Assembly (NCBI RefSeq): GCF_013141775.1
Contig: NZ_WHOB01000027.1
Coordinates: forward strand, 124,001 to 188,000
Source of the DNA: Paenibacillus phytohabitans
GTDB taxonomy: Bacteria; Bacillota; Bacilli; Paenibacillales; Paenibacillaceae
Direction of reading: 5' to 3'
Length of the DNA: 64,000 bases
Part shown: piece after piece, positions 9,301 through 16,680 of the stretch
Layout of the letters: the number at the start of each line of letters is the position of its first letter
How positions within the stretch are numbered: position 1 is the first letter of the stretch
The notes under the pieces: generated by a model
Databases searched by the model: none
What the model was told of the DNA's origin: nothing
The model's input: only the letters and a program-made list of their open reading frames with translations
Translations under genes and position numbers: made by a program

Positions 9301-9965
9301 ATGCCCATTTGTTCAGCAAGAGCACCATTCTCCAGGTTACCGTTAAAATAATTCACATGCATCGCCGGCCAAATGTAATTGGCTTTCAGGCGGAGCAGCA
9401 GCTCAAAAATTTTCTCATATGCCTCAGGGCCAATCGTATCGTCAGCGGTATGCAGCTTCGCCCAATCATTCAGCTCCTCTTCATCATTCAGGAAGATCCC
9501 TCTGTATTTCACAGACGGCCAATCCGCCTTGGAGTAATCCGCAGGGAGACTGAAGGTGTCTTTAACTTTAACCGGAACATCCGCCCAGTAATACCACGGA
9601 GAAACGCCGAGCTGCTCACATAAATCGTATATTCCATAAATAGTCCCGCGTCTGTCTGTACCGATAATGTACAATACACCGTCTACAAGCTCCTGTAGAA
9701 AACCCTCCCAGCGGTAAGCGCCTTCAGCTCTAAGCTTGTCAAGCGATAACCACTTCCCTGAAATGTTCTCAGCCACCGCCTCGTTATCTGCCGTCCCGAT
9801 TACAATACTGCATTGACCAATTTCTTGGGAAAGGACCGCCTTGCAGCCGCATACCGCCGCAATATCACGGATAAGATTGTTAACCGCTATATGTACCGCG
9901 CTATTCTCTCTTTCGGACATGTAGATTTGGATTGTGGTGTTTCTCTTAACTAATTCGTACGACAA
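6342..9965 (-). CDS. Glycoside hydrolase family 115, xylan alpha-1,2-glucuronidase type
   Basis: 1207 residues. The N-terminal region (about 1-130) and the barrel region with PSVKYRGIFLNDEEELNDWA, ANYIWPAMH and TSHCDM are typical of GH115. That family removes 4-O-methyl-glucuronic acid from long or branched xylan. C-terminal beta-sandwich modules (LSNPAEHAG-like and CBM-like blocks, about 680-1200) make it longer than the minimal family. There is no signal peptide, so it may act in the cytoplasm. The start is TTG at 9963-9965, set by AGGAGG seven bases upstream. It is divergent from an AraC regulator that probably controls it. Confidence 0.9.
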   Translation of the reverse strand: MSYELVKRNTTIQIYMSERENSAVHIAVNNLIRDIAAVCGCKAVLSQEIGQCSIVIGTADNEAVAENISGKWLSLDKLRAEGAYRWEGFLQELVDGVLYIIGTDRRGTIYGIYDLCEQLGVSPWYYWADVPVKVKDTFSLPADYSKADWPSVKYRGIFLNDEEELNDWAKLHTADDTIGPEAYEKIFELLLRLKANYIWPAMHVNYFNGNLENGALAEQMGIVVGTSHCDMLLRSNQNEWTPWIMSKGYTDAVYDYSIEGRNREILLEYWQESVEQNKNYEVSFTMGMRGIHDSGFHTKAIDEDDSLSAEEKTAAKVRLLGEIIKDQREILTKALGEAKGTEVLQTFVPYKEVLDLYNLGLEVPEDVTLIWANDNFGHVRRYPNEAERGRSGGHGLYYHSSYWAHGGTAMSYLFINSIPLAHTGNELRKSYESGIRNIWVQNIGGLKPLEQDMEFFIRYGWEAGRETGITKNTRQFTEHWINTNFSGNHGAEAAELYEVFAQVTNVRKIEHMNSDVFTQTVLGDEAGRRLMKLEDIYRRGNAILDSLPPEEHSAFFQLFLMKIHASYYTNHEFYYADRSNLSYARGNMQAADQYTELSGKMLDYKRTMLHFYNYKMSEGKWEGILTPESFPPPPTAMFPARTPALRISGSGAKVDLWNNDEVLSFSAYGVAQKWIEIGNQGAGSLPYSIEVTEGTDWITLSESEGTIHTEKRILVSVLNPAEHAGKQGVINVHDHRDGSVFPVKIQVEEAADLPEGVAPYIEADGYVSIPAAGYDRNIFHDGVEGEAAKAGWVTVPGLGRHEGDAVMAWHSELTPAGDVLKENPHLEYDLYLQHSGKFKLEIHRFLTLDSTGQIRFGVGMDEEEPFIVESETRDEWLGNWKEAVFDNGEKIMVELPFLSSGAHTLKIYMVDRYVTLTKLVLYTNAQSGSNLGPVFSRHGETPVPAYGLESPDVQWDKLEQLGSGLYLTSADEVPPPNVLYADREFFKTMNTEIFNKLVNSPQTELGEPRYANISGNDGSKDWLQEFGSGVFVEQDGVLAIEAEYALENSANAYLTTAADGSGLSWSHLQAETNGRTGLAMHVAPPGIRWDHPEQAPALHYRLNISTPGTYQVWMLLRHYNDKSDSCYLALDGEVQPISEQFGGGTLHTYNTAYVYYWCAISDLALTAGEHVLSVLARKSQLRIDRIYLTTGNELPPVDAEWKDSERR

Positions 9966-10040
9966 ATTGTTTGCCTCCTATATCAACTCTATTTATTGAC
10001 TCGAATATACAGCAAATCACAGCAATAATCTTTTAGTATA

Positions 10041-10068
10041 TTGTTCATTTCACGATTTGTTGTATTAT
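10041..10068 (+). promoter_or_regulatory. Candidate promoter of the AraC regulator next to GH115
   Basis: TTGTTC at 10041-10046 and TATTAT at 10063-10068 are spaced by 16 bp, 28 bp before the start codon. The 131-bp gap is shared with the divergent GH115 gene, whose own promoter I could not assign. Confidence 0.5.
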
Positions 10069-10096
10069 ATTGCTATAGATAAGGGAGGCGTCATTT

Positions 10097-10912
10097 ATGA
10101 AAGCTGATTTATATCAAGCCCATCCGTTATTCTCCATGGAATACGAGAAACATGACTCCAACTACGAGATGCCGGCGTTCCACTATCACAACTCTTATGA
10201 GCTATATTTTCTCGAAGACGGCTATCATCATTTCGTGGTCAATGACGCCTTGTACGACATCACGATGCATGACGTGGCCTTATTCAAGCCCAATTCCTTT
10301 CACAAAAGCCGGGGTAATCACTCCTGTGCCAGGACCTGCCTGTATTTCACCGACCGTTTTCTGCGGCTGCACTTCACGGACCGTTCGATTCAGTCGCTGC
10401 TGAGCTGCTTCGACAAAGAAATCATCTCCACCAGCAAAGAAACTTTTCCGAGAATTAAGAAGCTGCTGCTGCTGCTCGACAAGGAGAACATTGATGATCC
10501 CTCTAACCGGATTTTCATCTATTTAGCGGATATCCTGAACATCCTGAATGAGAATGTAAGATCACCCAGAGTGGAGCATGTGCCTGCGGCCTACGCAAAC
10601 TTCGCCCCGATCCTGCTATACATCAGTCAGAACTATAACCGGATCAGCAAAATCGAAGAAATCGCCGAAGAGTTTTTCATGTCCAAATATTATTTATGCC
10701 ATGTCTTTAAAGAAGCGACTGGTCTCACCCTGATCCAATACCTGAACAATATCAAGATCCAGCATGCCTGCAATCTGCTTGTGAATTCCAATCTGTCCAT
10801 TCTTGAGGTCGGGAATGCCTGTGGCTTCAACTCCTCCATGTATTTCTGTAAAATCTTCAAACAGGCGCTATCGGTAACGCCCAGCGAGTTCAGAAAACAG
10901 GCCGCGCAGTAA
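10097..10912 (+). CDS. AraC-family transcriptional regulator with cupin sensor
   Basis: 271 residues. The N-terminal cupin-like sensor (about 1-150) contains PAFHYHNSYELYFLEDGYHHF. The C-terminal AraC double helix-turn-helix (about 170-268) contains FFMSKYYLCHVFKEATGLTLIQYL (read as two blocks, FFMSKYYLCHVFKEATGLT and LIQYL) and ends FKQALSVTPSEFRK. It follows a good ribosome site (AAGGGAGG). A one-component sugar-responsive activator is expected. Its divergent position makes the GH115 gene the likely target. Confidence 0.9.
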   Translation: MKADLYQAHPLFSMEYEKHDSNYEMPAFHYHNSYELYFLEDGYHHFVVNDALYDITMHDVALFKPNSFHKSRGNHSCARTCLYFTDRFLRLHFTDRSIQSLLSCFDKEIISTSKETFPRIKKLLLLLDKENIDDPSNRIFIYLADILNILNENVRSPRVEHVPAAYANFAPILLYISQNYNRISKIEEIAEEFFMSKYYLCHVFKEATGLTLIQYLNNIKIQHACNLLVNSNLSILEVGNACGFNSSMYFCKIFKQALSVTPSEFRKQAAQ

Positions 10913-10919
10913 GAGCCCT

Positions 10920-11175
10920 GTTAGTGGGATTTATCCCTCTATTTTCACCATCAGAGCCATTTCCGGCGCCGTTAGTGGGATTAATCCCTCTATCTCTCAC
11001 CATTCGGGCCATTTCCGGCGCCGTTAATGGGATTTATCCCTCTATTTTCACCATCAGAGCCATTTCCGGCGCTGTTAGTGGGATTAATCCCTCTATTTTC
11101 ACCATTCGGGCCATCCACGGCCCTGGTAGTGGGATTTATCCCTCTATTTTCACCATTCGGGCCATCCCCGGCGCC
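10920..11175. repeat. Tandem repeat array C: 51-bp unit, five copies
   Basis: Units begin at 10920, 10971, 11023, 11074 and 11125. The period is 51 bp, with one 52-bp unit caused by a single inserted base. Each contains GTTAGTGGGATTTATCCCTC (or TTAATCCC) and then CACCATYMGRGCCAT. The block GGGATTTATCCC is a small palindrome. The array begins at the AraC stop codon region and ends before the AI-2E terminator. Confidence 0.92.
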
Positions 11176-11196
11176 GTTAATAAGCATCATCAAGTC

Positions 11197-11236
11197 CAAA
11201 AAAGACCGGAAAGCCTAAAAACGGCCTCCCGGTCCT
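11197..11236 (-). terminator. Intrinsic terminator of the AI-2E permease gene
   Basis: GACCGG at 11204-11209 pairs with CCGGTC at 11229-11234, with an inner GCC/GGC pairing. On the minus strand it runs into six T. It lies just downstream of the permease stop. Confidence 0.8.
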
Positions 11237-11249
11237 TCCTCTATACCAT

Positions 11250-12356
11250 TTAATCCCCCGCTTCCGCAGGCACCTCCGGTTCCTTTTCCCAGCGCTGCCG
11301 GACAAACAGCTCATATAGCTTGACTGTGATAATCTTCAGCATCATGTAGACGGGAATAATCAGCAAAATGCCGATAATACCGCCGAAATCGCCTCCGGCC
11401 AGGACCAGAATGATCGTGGTCAGCGGATGGATATCCATGCTTTTCCCGAAGATATAAGGGGCCACCAGGTTATCCTGAATCTGCTGCGCCACCAGCACAA
11501 CCACGATTGACCAGATGGCCGTGGACGGCGACTCGATCAGACCGAAGATGAAGATCGGCACGGTGGACAGAATTGCCCCGATAAACGGGATGAAGTTCAT
11601 CAGCACAGCCACCAGTGTCAGCAGCAGCGCATACGGCAGCCCAATCAGCAGAAAACCGAAATACATCAGCACCCCCAGCGCCAGATTGACCAGCACCCTC
11701 CCGACGATGAAGCTGCTCATCACCCCGTCGATTTCAGCAACAACGGACGCCCCCTCCTCATGATACCGCTTTGGAAAGAAGCTCACGAGCTTATCGCCGA
11801 ACTTCCCGCCTTCCTTGAGCATATAGAACAGCAGGATCGGAAAGGTAAAGAGTACAATGGCGAAATTGGAGACAAAGGAGAATAGCCCCGACACATAGAC
11901 CGTCAATAGCGAAAAGCCCTTATTCAAATAATCCATCAGCTGGCTGGCCGGATTCATATCCGCAGGAATCAGCTTCGACAACAAATCGCTGTCCTCCAGC
12001 TTCGTCAGCTGCTCTCCCACGGCATTGAATACGCCAGGCATATTATTAGCCAGATTCACCAGCTGATTCTGCAGCGACGGCCAGACACCTACCGTGAATC
12101 CCAGCAGCAGCACCGCGATAACCAGATAGACCAGCAAGATAGCGACTGTCCGGTTCAGCCTGCGGGAGGCCAGGTAATCAATCAAGGGACGCAGCAGATA
12201 ATAGAAGAAGACGGCCAGCATTAACGGCACAATGACAACACTGAACAGCGAGATAATAGGTGTGAAAATAAAGTCCACCAGTGAGCTTACATAGATAATT
12301 CCCAGCACCAGCAGCACTGCAATACAAATGCGGATAAACAAATTCAGTTTGGCCAT
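11250..12356 (-). CDS. AI-2E family transporter (PerM-like membrane protein)
   Basis: 368 residues. The membrane segments are arranged as in the AI-2E exporter superfamily: an N-terminal pair (about 8-60), one near 70-90, and a C-terminal cluster with the LMNFIPFIGAILSTVPIFIFG and ILVLAGGDFGGIIGILLIIP blocks (the first shown in parts: LMNFIPFIGAIL, STVPIFIFG). The second block is the family hallmark. Members have been linked to autoinducer-2 export or Na+/H+ antiport; which applies here is not visible. Single gene with its own terminator, divergent from the two-component system. Confidence 0.9.
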   Translation of the reverse strand: MAKLNLFIRICIAVLLVLGIIYVSSLVDFIFTPIISLFSVVIVPLMLAVFFYYLLRPLIDYLASRRLNRTVAILLVYLVIAVLLLGFTVGVWPSLQNQLVNLANNMPGVFNAVGEQLTKLEDSDLLSKLIPADMNPASQLMDYLNKGFSLLTVYVSGLFSFVSNFAIVLFTFPILLFYMLKEGGKFGDKLVSFFPKRYHEEGASVVAEIDGVMSSFIVGRVLVNLALGVLMYFGFLLIGLPYALLLTLVAVLMNFIPFIGAILSTVPIFIFGLIESPSTAIWSIVVVLVAQQIQDNLVAPYIFGKSMDIHPLTTIILVLAGGDFGGIIGILLIIPVYMMLKIITVKLYELFVRQRWEKEPEVPAEAGD

Positions 12357-12377
12357 GAGTGACTCCCGTTTTCATAT

Positions 12378-12405
12378 TTGAACCGGCGGTTCTTTTCCCT
12401 ATAAT
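12378..12405 (+). promoter_or_regulatory. Promoter reading toward the OmpR-type regulator
   Basis: TTGAAC at 12378-12383 and a perfect TATAAT at 12400-12405 are spaced by 16 bp. The predicted transcript starts near 12412, giving a leader of about 120 nt before the regulator start at 12534. The -10 overlaps a possible minus-strand TATTAT for the AI-2E gene. Confidence 0.65.
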
Positions 12406-12450
12406 ATAGTGCGTCATTCTTAATTCAGACTAAATCGAGTCTAAAGAAAA

Positions 12451-12479
12451 GCTAAAGATTTTGTCTTTAGCCTTTTTTT
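12451..12479 (+). terminator. Terminator-like hairpin in the leader of the response-regulator gene
   Basis: GCTAAAGA at 12451-12458 pairs with TCTTTAGC at 12464-12471, followed by seven T (12473-12479). No gene lies upstream on this strand before 10912, so it does not end a known operon. It sits about 40 nt into the predicted leader and could act as an attenuator or end a short RNA. The second arm could instead pair with the CTAAAG at 12441-12446. Confidence 0.6.
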
Positions 12480-12533
12480 ACATTAGAATGATGGGGAAAC
12501 GCGGTCAAATCCGATAACCTATGGAGTGAAACC

Positions 12534-13205
12534 ATGATAAAGATCCTTGTTGTAGAAGACGATAAGCATGTACGCAAGCTGATGAACGCTGTCCTGAAAC
12601 GGGAAGGTTATGACGTGGTAACGGCTGAGAATGGAAGAGAAGCTCTGGAGGTTCTTGAAGTCCAGCATATCGATCTGATTATTCTGGATATTATGATGCC
12701 GGAGATGGACGGGTACGAATTTGCCGAAGAGCTCAAGGAAGCGGACAATCGAATTCCCATCCTTATGGCCACAGCCAAACAGCTACCTGAGGATAAGAAA
12801 AAAGGCTTCCGGCTCGGAACCGATGATTATATGACCAAGCCTGTAGATACAGAAGAAATGCTGCTGAGAATCCAGGCCCTCCTCCGCCGCTCGCAGATTG
12901 CGAGTGCCCGTAAGCTGGTGATCGGCAGGGTTCATCTGGACTATGACACATTAACCGTGACCCGGGACGAGGACAAGCAGACGCTTCCGCAGAAGGAATT
13001 CTATCTGCTCTATAAGCTTTTATCCTATCCGGACCGCATCTTCACCCGCATCCAGCTGATGGACGAGATTTGGGGGATGGACAGCGAAAGCACGGACACT
13101 ACGGTGAATGTGCATATCAACCGCCTGCGCAAACGTTTTGAAGCCTATCCGGAGTTCGAGCTGGTCTCTGTCCGCGGGCTCGGATATAAGGCGGTGAGAA
13201 CATGA
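12534..13205 (+). CDS. Two-component response regulator, OmpR/PhoB type
   Basis: 223 residues. The receiver domain (1-115) has VVEDD, phospho-acceptor Asp in LIILDIMMPEMDG and the conserved K in DDYMTKPVD. The winged helix-turn-helix (about 125-223) has LPQKEFYLLYKLLSYPDRIF and VNVHINRLRKRF, ending VRGLGYKA. It overlaps the kinase start by 4 bp (ATGA). The predicted targets are unknown; the nearest candidates are itself and the divergent AI-2E gene. Confidence 0.95.
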   Translation: MIKILVVEDDKHVRKLMNAVLKREGYDVVTAENGREALEVLEVQHIDLIILDIMMPEMDGYEFAEELKEADNRIPILMATAKQLPEDKKKGFRLGTDDYMTKPVDTEEMLLRIQALLRRSQIASARKLVIGRVHLDYDTLTVTRDEDKQTLPQKEFYLLYKLLSYPDRIFTRIQLMDEIWGMDSESTDTTVNVHINRLRKRFEAYPEFELVSVRGLGYKAVRT

Positions 13206-14272
13206 ACATGATCAAGAGGCTGACGGGTAAAATCGGCCTGTCGCTCTACTTCTCGCTTGCTGTATTTATCATCTTCCTCATTACCGTTCTGATTACCGGT
13301 ATACTGGTCTATCTGTTGATGGTCTTTGGTGTGCTCAATGAACGCATCATTCAGGATTTCAAAGTCCTTACCTTTATCACATTAATTGCCTGCATCATGA
13401 TCGGCACCGTCACCTCGGGTCTGGCCAGCCGGAGGATGCTGAAATCCATCCGTACCTTCATCGATGCCACCAACCAGCTGGCAGGAGGAGATTTCACCAC
13501 CCGGCTGCGGCTCAATAATCCGCCAGAATTCAAGATTCTCTCCGCTAATTTCAACCGGATGGCGGATGAGCTGGGCGGCATTGAGATTCTGCGCACGGAT
13601 TTCATCAACAATTTCTCGCATGAGTTCCGCACCCCGATTGTGTCTATCAAAGGGTTCGCCGAAATTCTCAAGGATGATGAGCTGAGCAAGGAAGAACGGA
13701 ATGAATATCTGGATATTGTCATTGAGGAATCCACCCGTCTGGCCGCCCTCGCCTCCAACGTCCTGAGCCTGTCCAAAGTGGAGGCCCAGACAATATTAAC
13801 GGGCCGCGAGCCCTTCAACGTTGGCGAACAGATCCGCCAATGTGTCTTACTTCTGCATCCCAAAATGGAGAAAAAGCATATATCCATCACAGCCAACGTA
13901 CAGGACTATGAGGTGCCGGGGAATAAAGAGATGCTGAATCAGGTCTGGCTGAACCTGCTCGACAATGCCATCAAGTTCACTCCCGAGCATGGCGAAATCG
14001 AAGTTTCGATGCGACAGGCCGAAGACAAGATCGAAATCACCGTCCGGGATAACGGTGCCGGGATCAGTGCGGCTGCACTTCCCAGGGTGTTCGACAAGTT
14101 CTATCAGCAGGATACTTCCCACTCCACTGCGGGTAACGGGCTGGGGCTTACCATTGTCCGTAAAATCACTGAGCTGCACGGCGGAACCGTCACCTGTGAT
14201 AGTGTTCCGCTGCAAGGAACCACCTTTACCCTGCTGCTCCCTGCCTCAAAGAAGCTGCCGTCCACCAAATAA
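13202..14272 (+). CDS. Sensor histidine kinase, HAMP/HisKA type
   Basis: 356 residues. Two membrane segments (about 13-45 and 58-80) are separated by a very short outer loop, so it probably senses within the membrane. A HAMP domain follows, then HisKA with the acceptor His in NNFSHEFRTPI, and HATPase with N-box NLLDNAIKFT, G1 RDNGAGIS and G2 GNGLGLTIV. It is the partner of the preceding OmpR-type regulator (ATGA overlap). A small CCCCAC/GTGGGG hairpin at 14278-14292 may end the operon. Confidence 0.94.
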   Translation: MNMIKRLTGKIGLSLYFSLAVFIIFLITVLITGILVYLLMVFGVLNERIIQDFKVLTFITLIACIMIGTVTSGLASRRMLKSIRTFIDATNQLAGGDFTTRLRLNNPPEFKILSANFNRMADELGGIEILRTDFINNFSHEFRTPIVSIKGFAEILKDDELSKEERNEYLDIVIEESTRLAALASNVLSLSKVEAQTILTGREPFNVGEQIRQCVLLLHPKMEKKHISITANVQDYEVPGNKEMLNQVWLNLLDNAIKFTPEHGEIEVSMRQAEDKIEITVRDNGAGISAAALPRVFDKFYQQDTSHSTAGNGLGLTIVRKITELHGGTVTCDSVPLQGTTFTLLLPASKKLPSTK

Positions 14273-14312
14273 AATATCCCCACAAAGTGGGGCCTTATCT
14301 TCGATGATTACT

Positions 14313-14340
14313 CAACAAAGGGCGGTCCACCTGACCGCCC
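14313..14340 (-). terminator. Terminator of the SUFU-domain gene
   Basis: GGGCGGTC and GACCGCCC pair across 14320-14340 with a CACCT loop. On the minus strand the stem runs into TTTGTTG. It lies 5 bp after the stop codon. Confidence 0.7.
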
Positions 14341-14344
14341 CCAC

Positions 14345-15412
14345 CTATTGTCCGATGGTATCCACGACTTTGCCCTCCTGGTCTTTGATATACGTCTTTC
14401 TCACCCGTATCATCAGTTCTTTGGCCGTGGACAGCTTGAACTCGCTTTCCTTAGGCTTAAGCTTCGATTCCAGCTCCAGGACAGCAGCTTCACTTAGGCC
14501 GATGCGGATGTTCCCGCCGTCTTCCTTGCAGCCGGTCTCTTGTGCCGGTTCCAGCACAACCTGCAGCTTAGGGCTGGTGAGCGTCAGCTTCCTGCCCTTC
14601 AGCAGACGGCCGCGCAGCAGCCTGGCTACCGTTGCTGCCTGCTGTGCCCCCATAGCCAGGACGGCCGGTGCTTTGCTGAGCAGACGATTTCTGCCAGGCT
14701 CGAAGTCCAATTGATCCACATACAGGATGCCTGTCTGGGACCCGTCACGTTCAATCCCCTGCCGCACTGCATCCTCTATTACCGGAAGCCGCAGCAGTGA
14801 ATCCCGTCCAAGATCGGTGATAAATGCAGGTAGTACTTCTTGGCTGGCCTGCAGGAATGCGTTGGTATTCCAAGACATCATGGCTTCCAGTTCATCGGCG
14901 GTAATCCCCACCATTTGCAGAAACTCTACCCTTCCATTCGGGGTATCAATTGCCGGAAGCTCCGGATCACCGGTAAAAGCCAGAGCGGTCAGCCTCGTGT
15001 CTGCACCCAGACAGATAGGACCGTTCGCATCCAGATAATGTCCGGAAGCAAAAATATTGCCGCTGCTGAACACATATCTGGCCATATTCTGCAGCAGGTT
15101 CATCGCCCAGGCCGGAGGCTCCTCTTCTCCGGCAGTACGTGCCAGCCGGAAGGTCAGCTCAAATCCGTAGCCGCTGTATTCCGGGTCCTCTGATTCCTTG
15201 TCATATAGCTCAGAGAATCCGAAGGTTACAAAGTGCCAATGGGGATAAGGCAGCTCCGCCTTATAGGCACTGATTCCGTTCAGCGGGTCCTTTCCGCCTA
15301 GCATGTAAGGCAACAAGGCAGCATAATGCTTCGGCTCCTGTTGTCCATACAAACCCGACATCTGTTCCTCAATGGCATCCCAGCCGGTTGCTTCCACTTC
15401 TTCCTCGCTCAC
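14345..15412 (-). CDS. Suppressor-of-fused (SUFU) domain protein
   Basis: 355 residues. The segment from about 5 to 190 (GWDAIEEQMSGLYG, PHWHFVTFGFSELYDKE, GYGFELTFRLAR, WAMNLLQNMARYVF, DANGPI) fits the bacterial SUFU domain. This is one of the folds proposed as immunity proteins against polymorphic toxins. The C-terminal 150 residues carry no motif I recognise. No signal peptide, so cytosolic. It has its own terminator and is divergent from an SMI1/KNR4 protein, another proposed immunity fold. No toxin gene is visible nearby, so an immunity role is speculative. Confidence 0.85.
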   Translation of the reverse strand: MSEEEVEATGWDAIEEQMSGLYGQQEPKHYAALLPYMLGGKDPLNGISAYKAELPYPHWHFVTFGFSELYDKESEDPEYSGYGFELTFRLARTAGEEEPPAWAMNLLQNMARYVFSSGNIFASGHYLDANGPICLGADTRLTALAFTGDPELPAIDTPNGRVEFLQMVGITADELEAMMSWNTNAFLQASQEVLPAFITDLGRDSLLRLPVIEDAVRQGIERDGSQTGILYVDQLDFEPGRNRLLSKAPAVLAMGAQQAATVARLLRGRLLKGRKLTLTSPKLQVVLEPAQETGCKEDGGNIRIGLSEAAVLELESKLKPKESEFKLSTAKELMIRVRKTYIKDQEGKVVDTIGQ

Positions 15413-15612
15413 TTTGGTTCCCTCCGAATTCGAAATTATGTATTTTCGGCCTATTCAAGCCCTTAATCTCCCGTTCATTACCCGGAATTTATCTGTCATA
15501 ATCAGCTATAACCAGTGCAAGATTCAGCTGCCTCCAAGTAATTGCCCTGATTAACCTGCCGCTCTTGTTCATGTTACACTAAATCTACAAGACTTAAGGG
15601 GGCTACCAGAAG

Positions 15613-16170
15613 ATGAATGTAGAATCGTTGTTTGAGATTTGTTACCAGAAGCATCCGGGGGCTTCTGAGCCTGAGCTGACACGCTTCACAGAGGAATGGC
15701 AGAAGCCTTTGACGCAAGAGGAAATTGCGGAGATCACCGGACGGCAACGGAATCCCTTTCCGGTTAACGATCCGCTTTATGCCGTATACCGGCCGTTCGA
15801 TCCGGCACTCTGGACCATTCCTGACTTGCCTCTGCCTGCAGCATACCTGAGTTTCCTGCGTTACTCTAACGGCGGAGAATTCGGCAACGGTGAACGGTAT
15901 GTCCAGCTGTTCGGTACGGACCAGTTACGCTCTATGATGCTTGCCTACGAATTCCCCGAATACATGCCGGGCGGGGTTCCCTTCGCTATGGACGGCAGCG
16001 GCCATCACTACATCTGGGATATGCGCACGGCCCGGGAAGATGGTGCCTATCCCATCCTCATCGCCCATTCCGGCAACTTGGGTTATGAGGATGCGGCATG
16101 GATTGCCGGCAGCTTCGAAGAGCTATGCCGGGGAACCGTCTCGGCGGAAGATGTACTTTATAATTCTTGA
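15613..16170 (+). CDS. SMI1/KNR4 (SUKH) family protein
   Basis: 185 residues. The core LPAAYLSFLRYSNGGEFG, followed by VQLFGTDQLRSM, AMDGSGHHYIWDMR and a late YEDAAWIAGSFEEL, is typical of SUKH-1 proteins. These are mostly cytosolic immunity or regulatory proteins. The start follows AAGGGGG. Repeat arrays D and E fill the 510 bp downstream. Confidence 0.85.
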   Translation: MNVESLFEICYQKHPGASEPELTRFTEEWQKPLTQEEIAEITGRQRNPFPVNDPLYAVYRPFDPALWTIPDLPLPAAYLSFLRYSNGGEFGNGERYVQLFGTDQLRSMMLAYEFPEYMPGGVPFAMDGSGHHYIWDMRTAREDGAYPILIAHSGNLGYEDAAWIAGSFEELCRGTVSAEDVLYNS

Positions 16171-16205
16171 AGCAGTGAGGTATTTATCGCATCGCCGAAC
16201 TTGCT

Positions 16206-16390
16206 AATTGTTGTACAAATTGCAACTTTGATCCCAAGAACCACAGGTGTTCAGAAGGATTGTTGTATGAAATACAACAATTATCCCGCTACAACGCTTA
16301 AATGGAAGTGGAATGTTGTATTTTGTACAACAATTTCGAATTTTGGCCGATTTGACGAGGGAATTGTTGTATTTTGTACAGGATTTTGAT
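16206..16390. repeat. Degenerate repeat array D: about 52-bp period, palindromic words
   Basis: TTGTTGTA or ATGTTGTA recurs at 16208, 16260, 16313 and 16364, spaced 52, 53 and 51 bp. Several copies form small hairpins, such as TTGTTGTAT-GAA-ATACAACAA near 16260 and TGTTGTA with TACAACA near 16314-16332. The sequence between anchors is poorly conserved. Open frames here are not convincing genes. Confidence 0.7.
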
Positions 16391-16429
16391 GACTCTTACC
16401 AGACTAGAGGCTATCCCAAGCTGAACGGC

Positions 16430-16592
16430 CACCTCATGGCCGCTCCCGGGACGGCCTCTTTATCATAGCAAGTCTCCTGGCGGCTCCCGGGACGGCCTCT
16501 TTGTCATAGCAAGTCTCATGGCCGCTCCCGGGACGGCCTCTTTATCATAGCAAGTCTCTTGGCCGCTCCCGGGACGGCCTCTTTTTCATAGT
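16430..16592. repeat. Tandem repeat array E: 41-bp unit, four terminator-like hairpins
   Basis: GCTCCCGGGACGGCCTCTTT occurs at 16442, 16483, 16524 and 16565, exactly 41 bp apart. Each copy contains GGCCGCTCCCGGGACGGCC (one copy has a changed arm), which folds as a GC-rich hairpin and is followed by TCTTT. The array lies about 90 bp before the ABC exporter start. Confidence 0.9.
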
Positions 16593-16680
16593 ATTTTCAG
16601 CTTGTTTCAGCAAAAGTTAATTTTCAGTTTATCATTCTCCGGTACGATCATAGCAACAAACACGCAAAGGAGTCATTCTT

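Noticed and set aside
5848..11175. Possible CRISPR arrays
   Set aside because: The units are contiguous and similar along their whole length, with no unique spacers. Unit lengths of 51-52 bp and the absence of cas genes argue against CRISPR.
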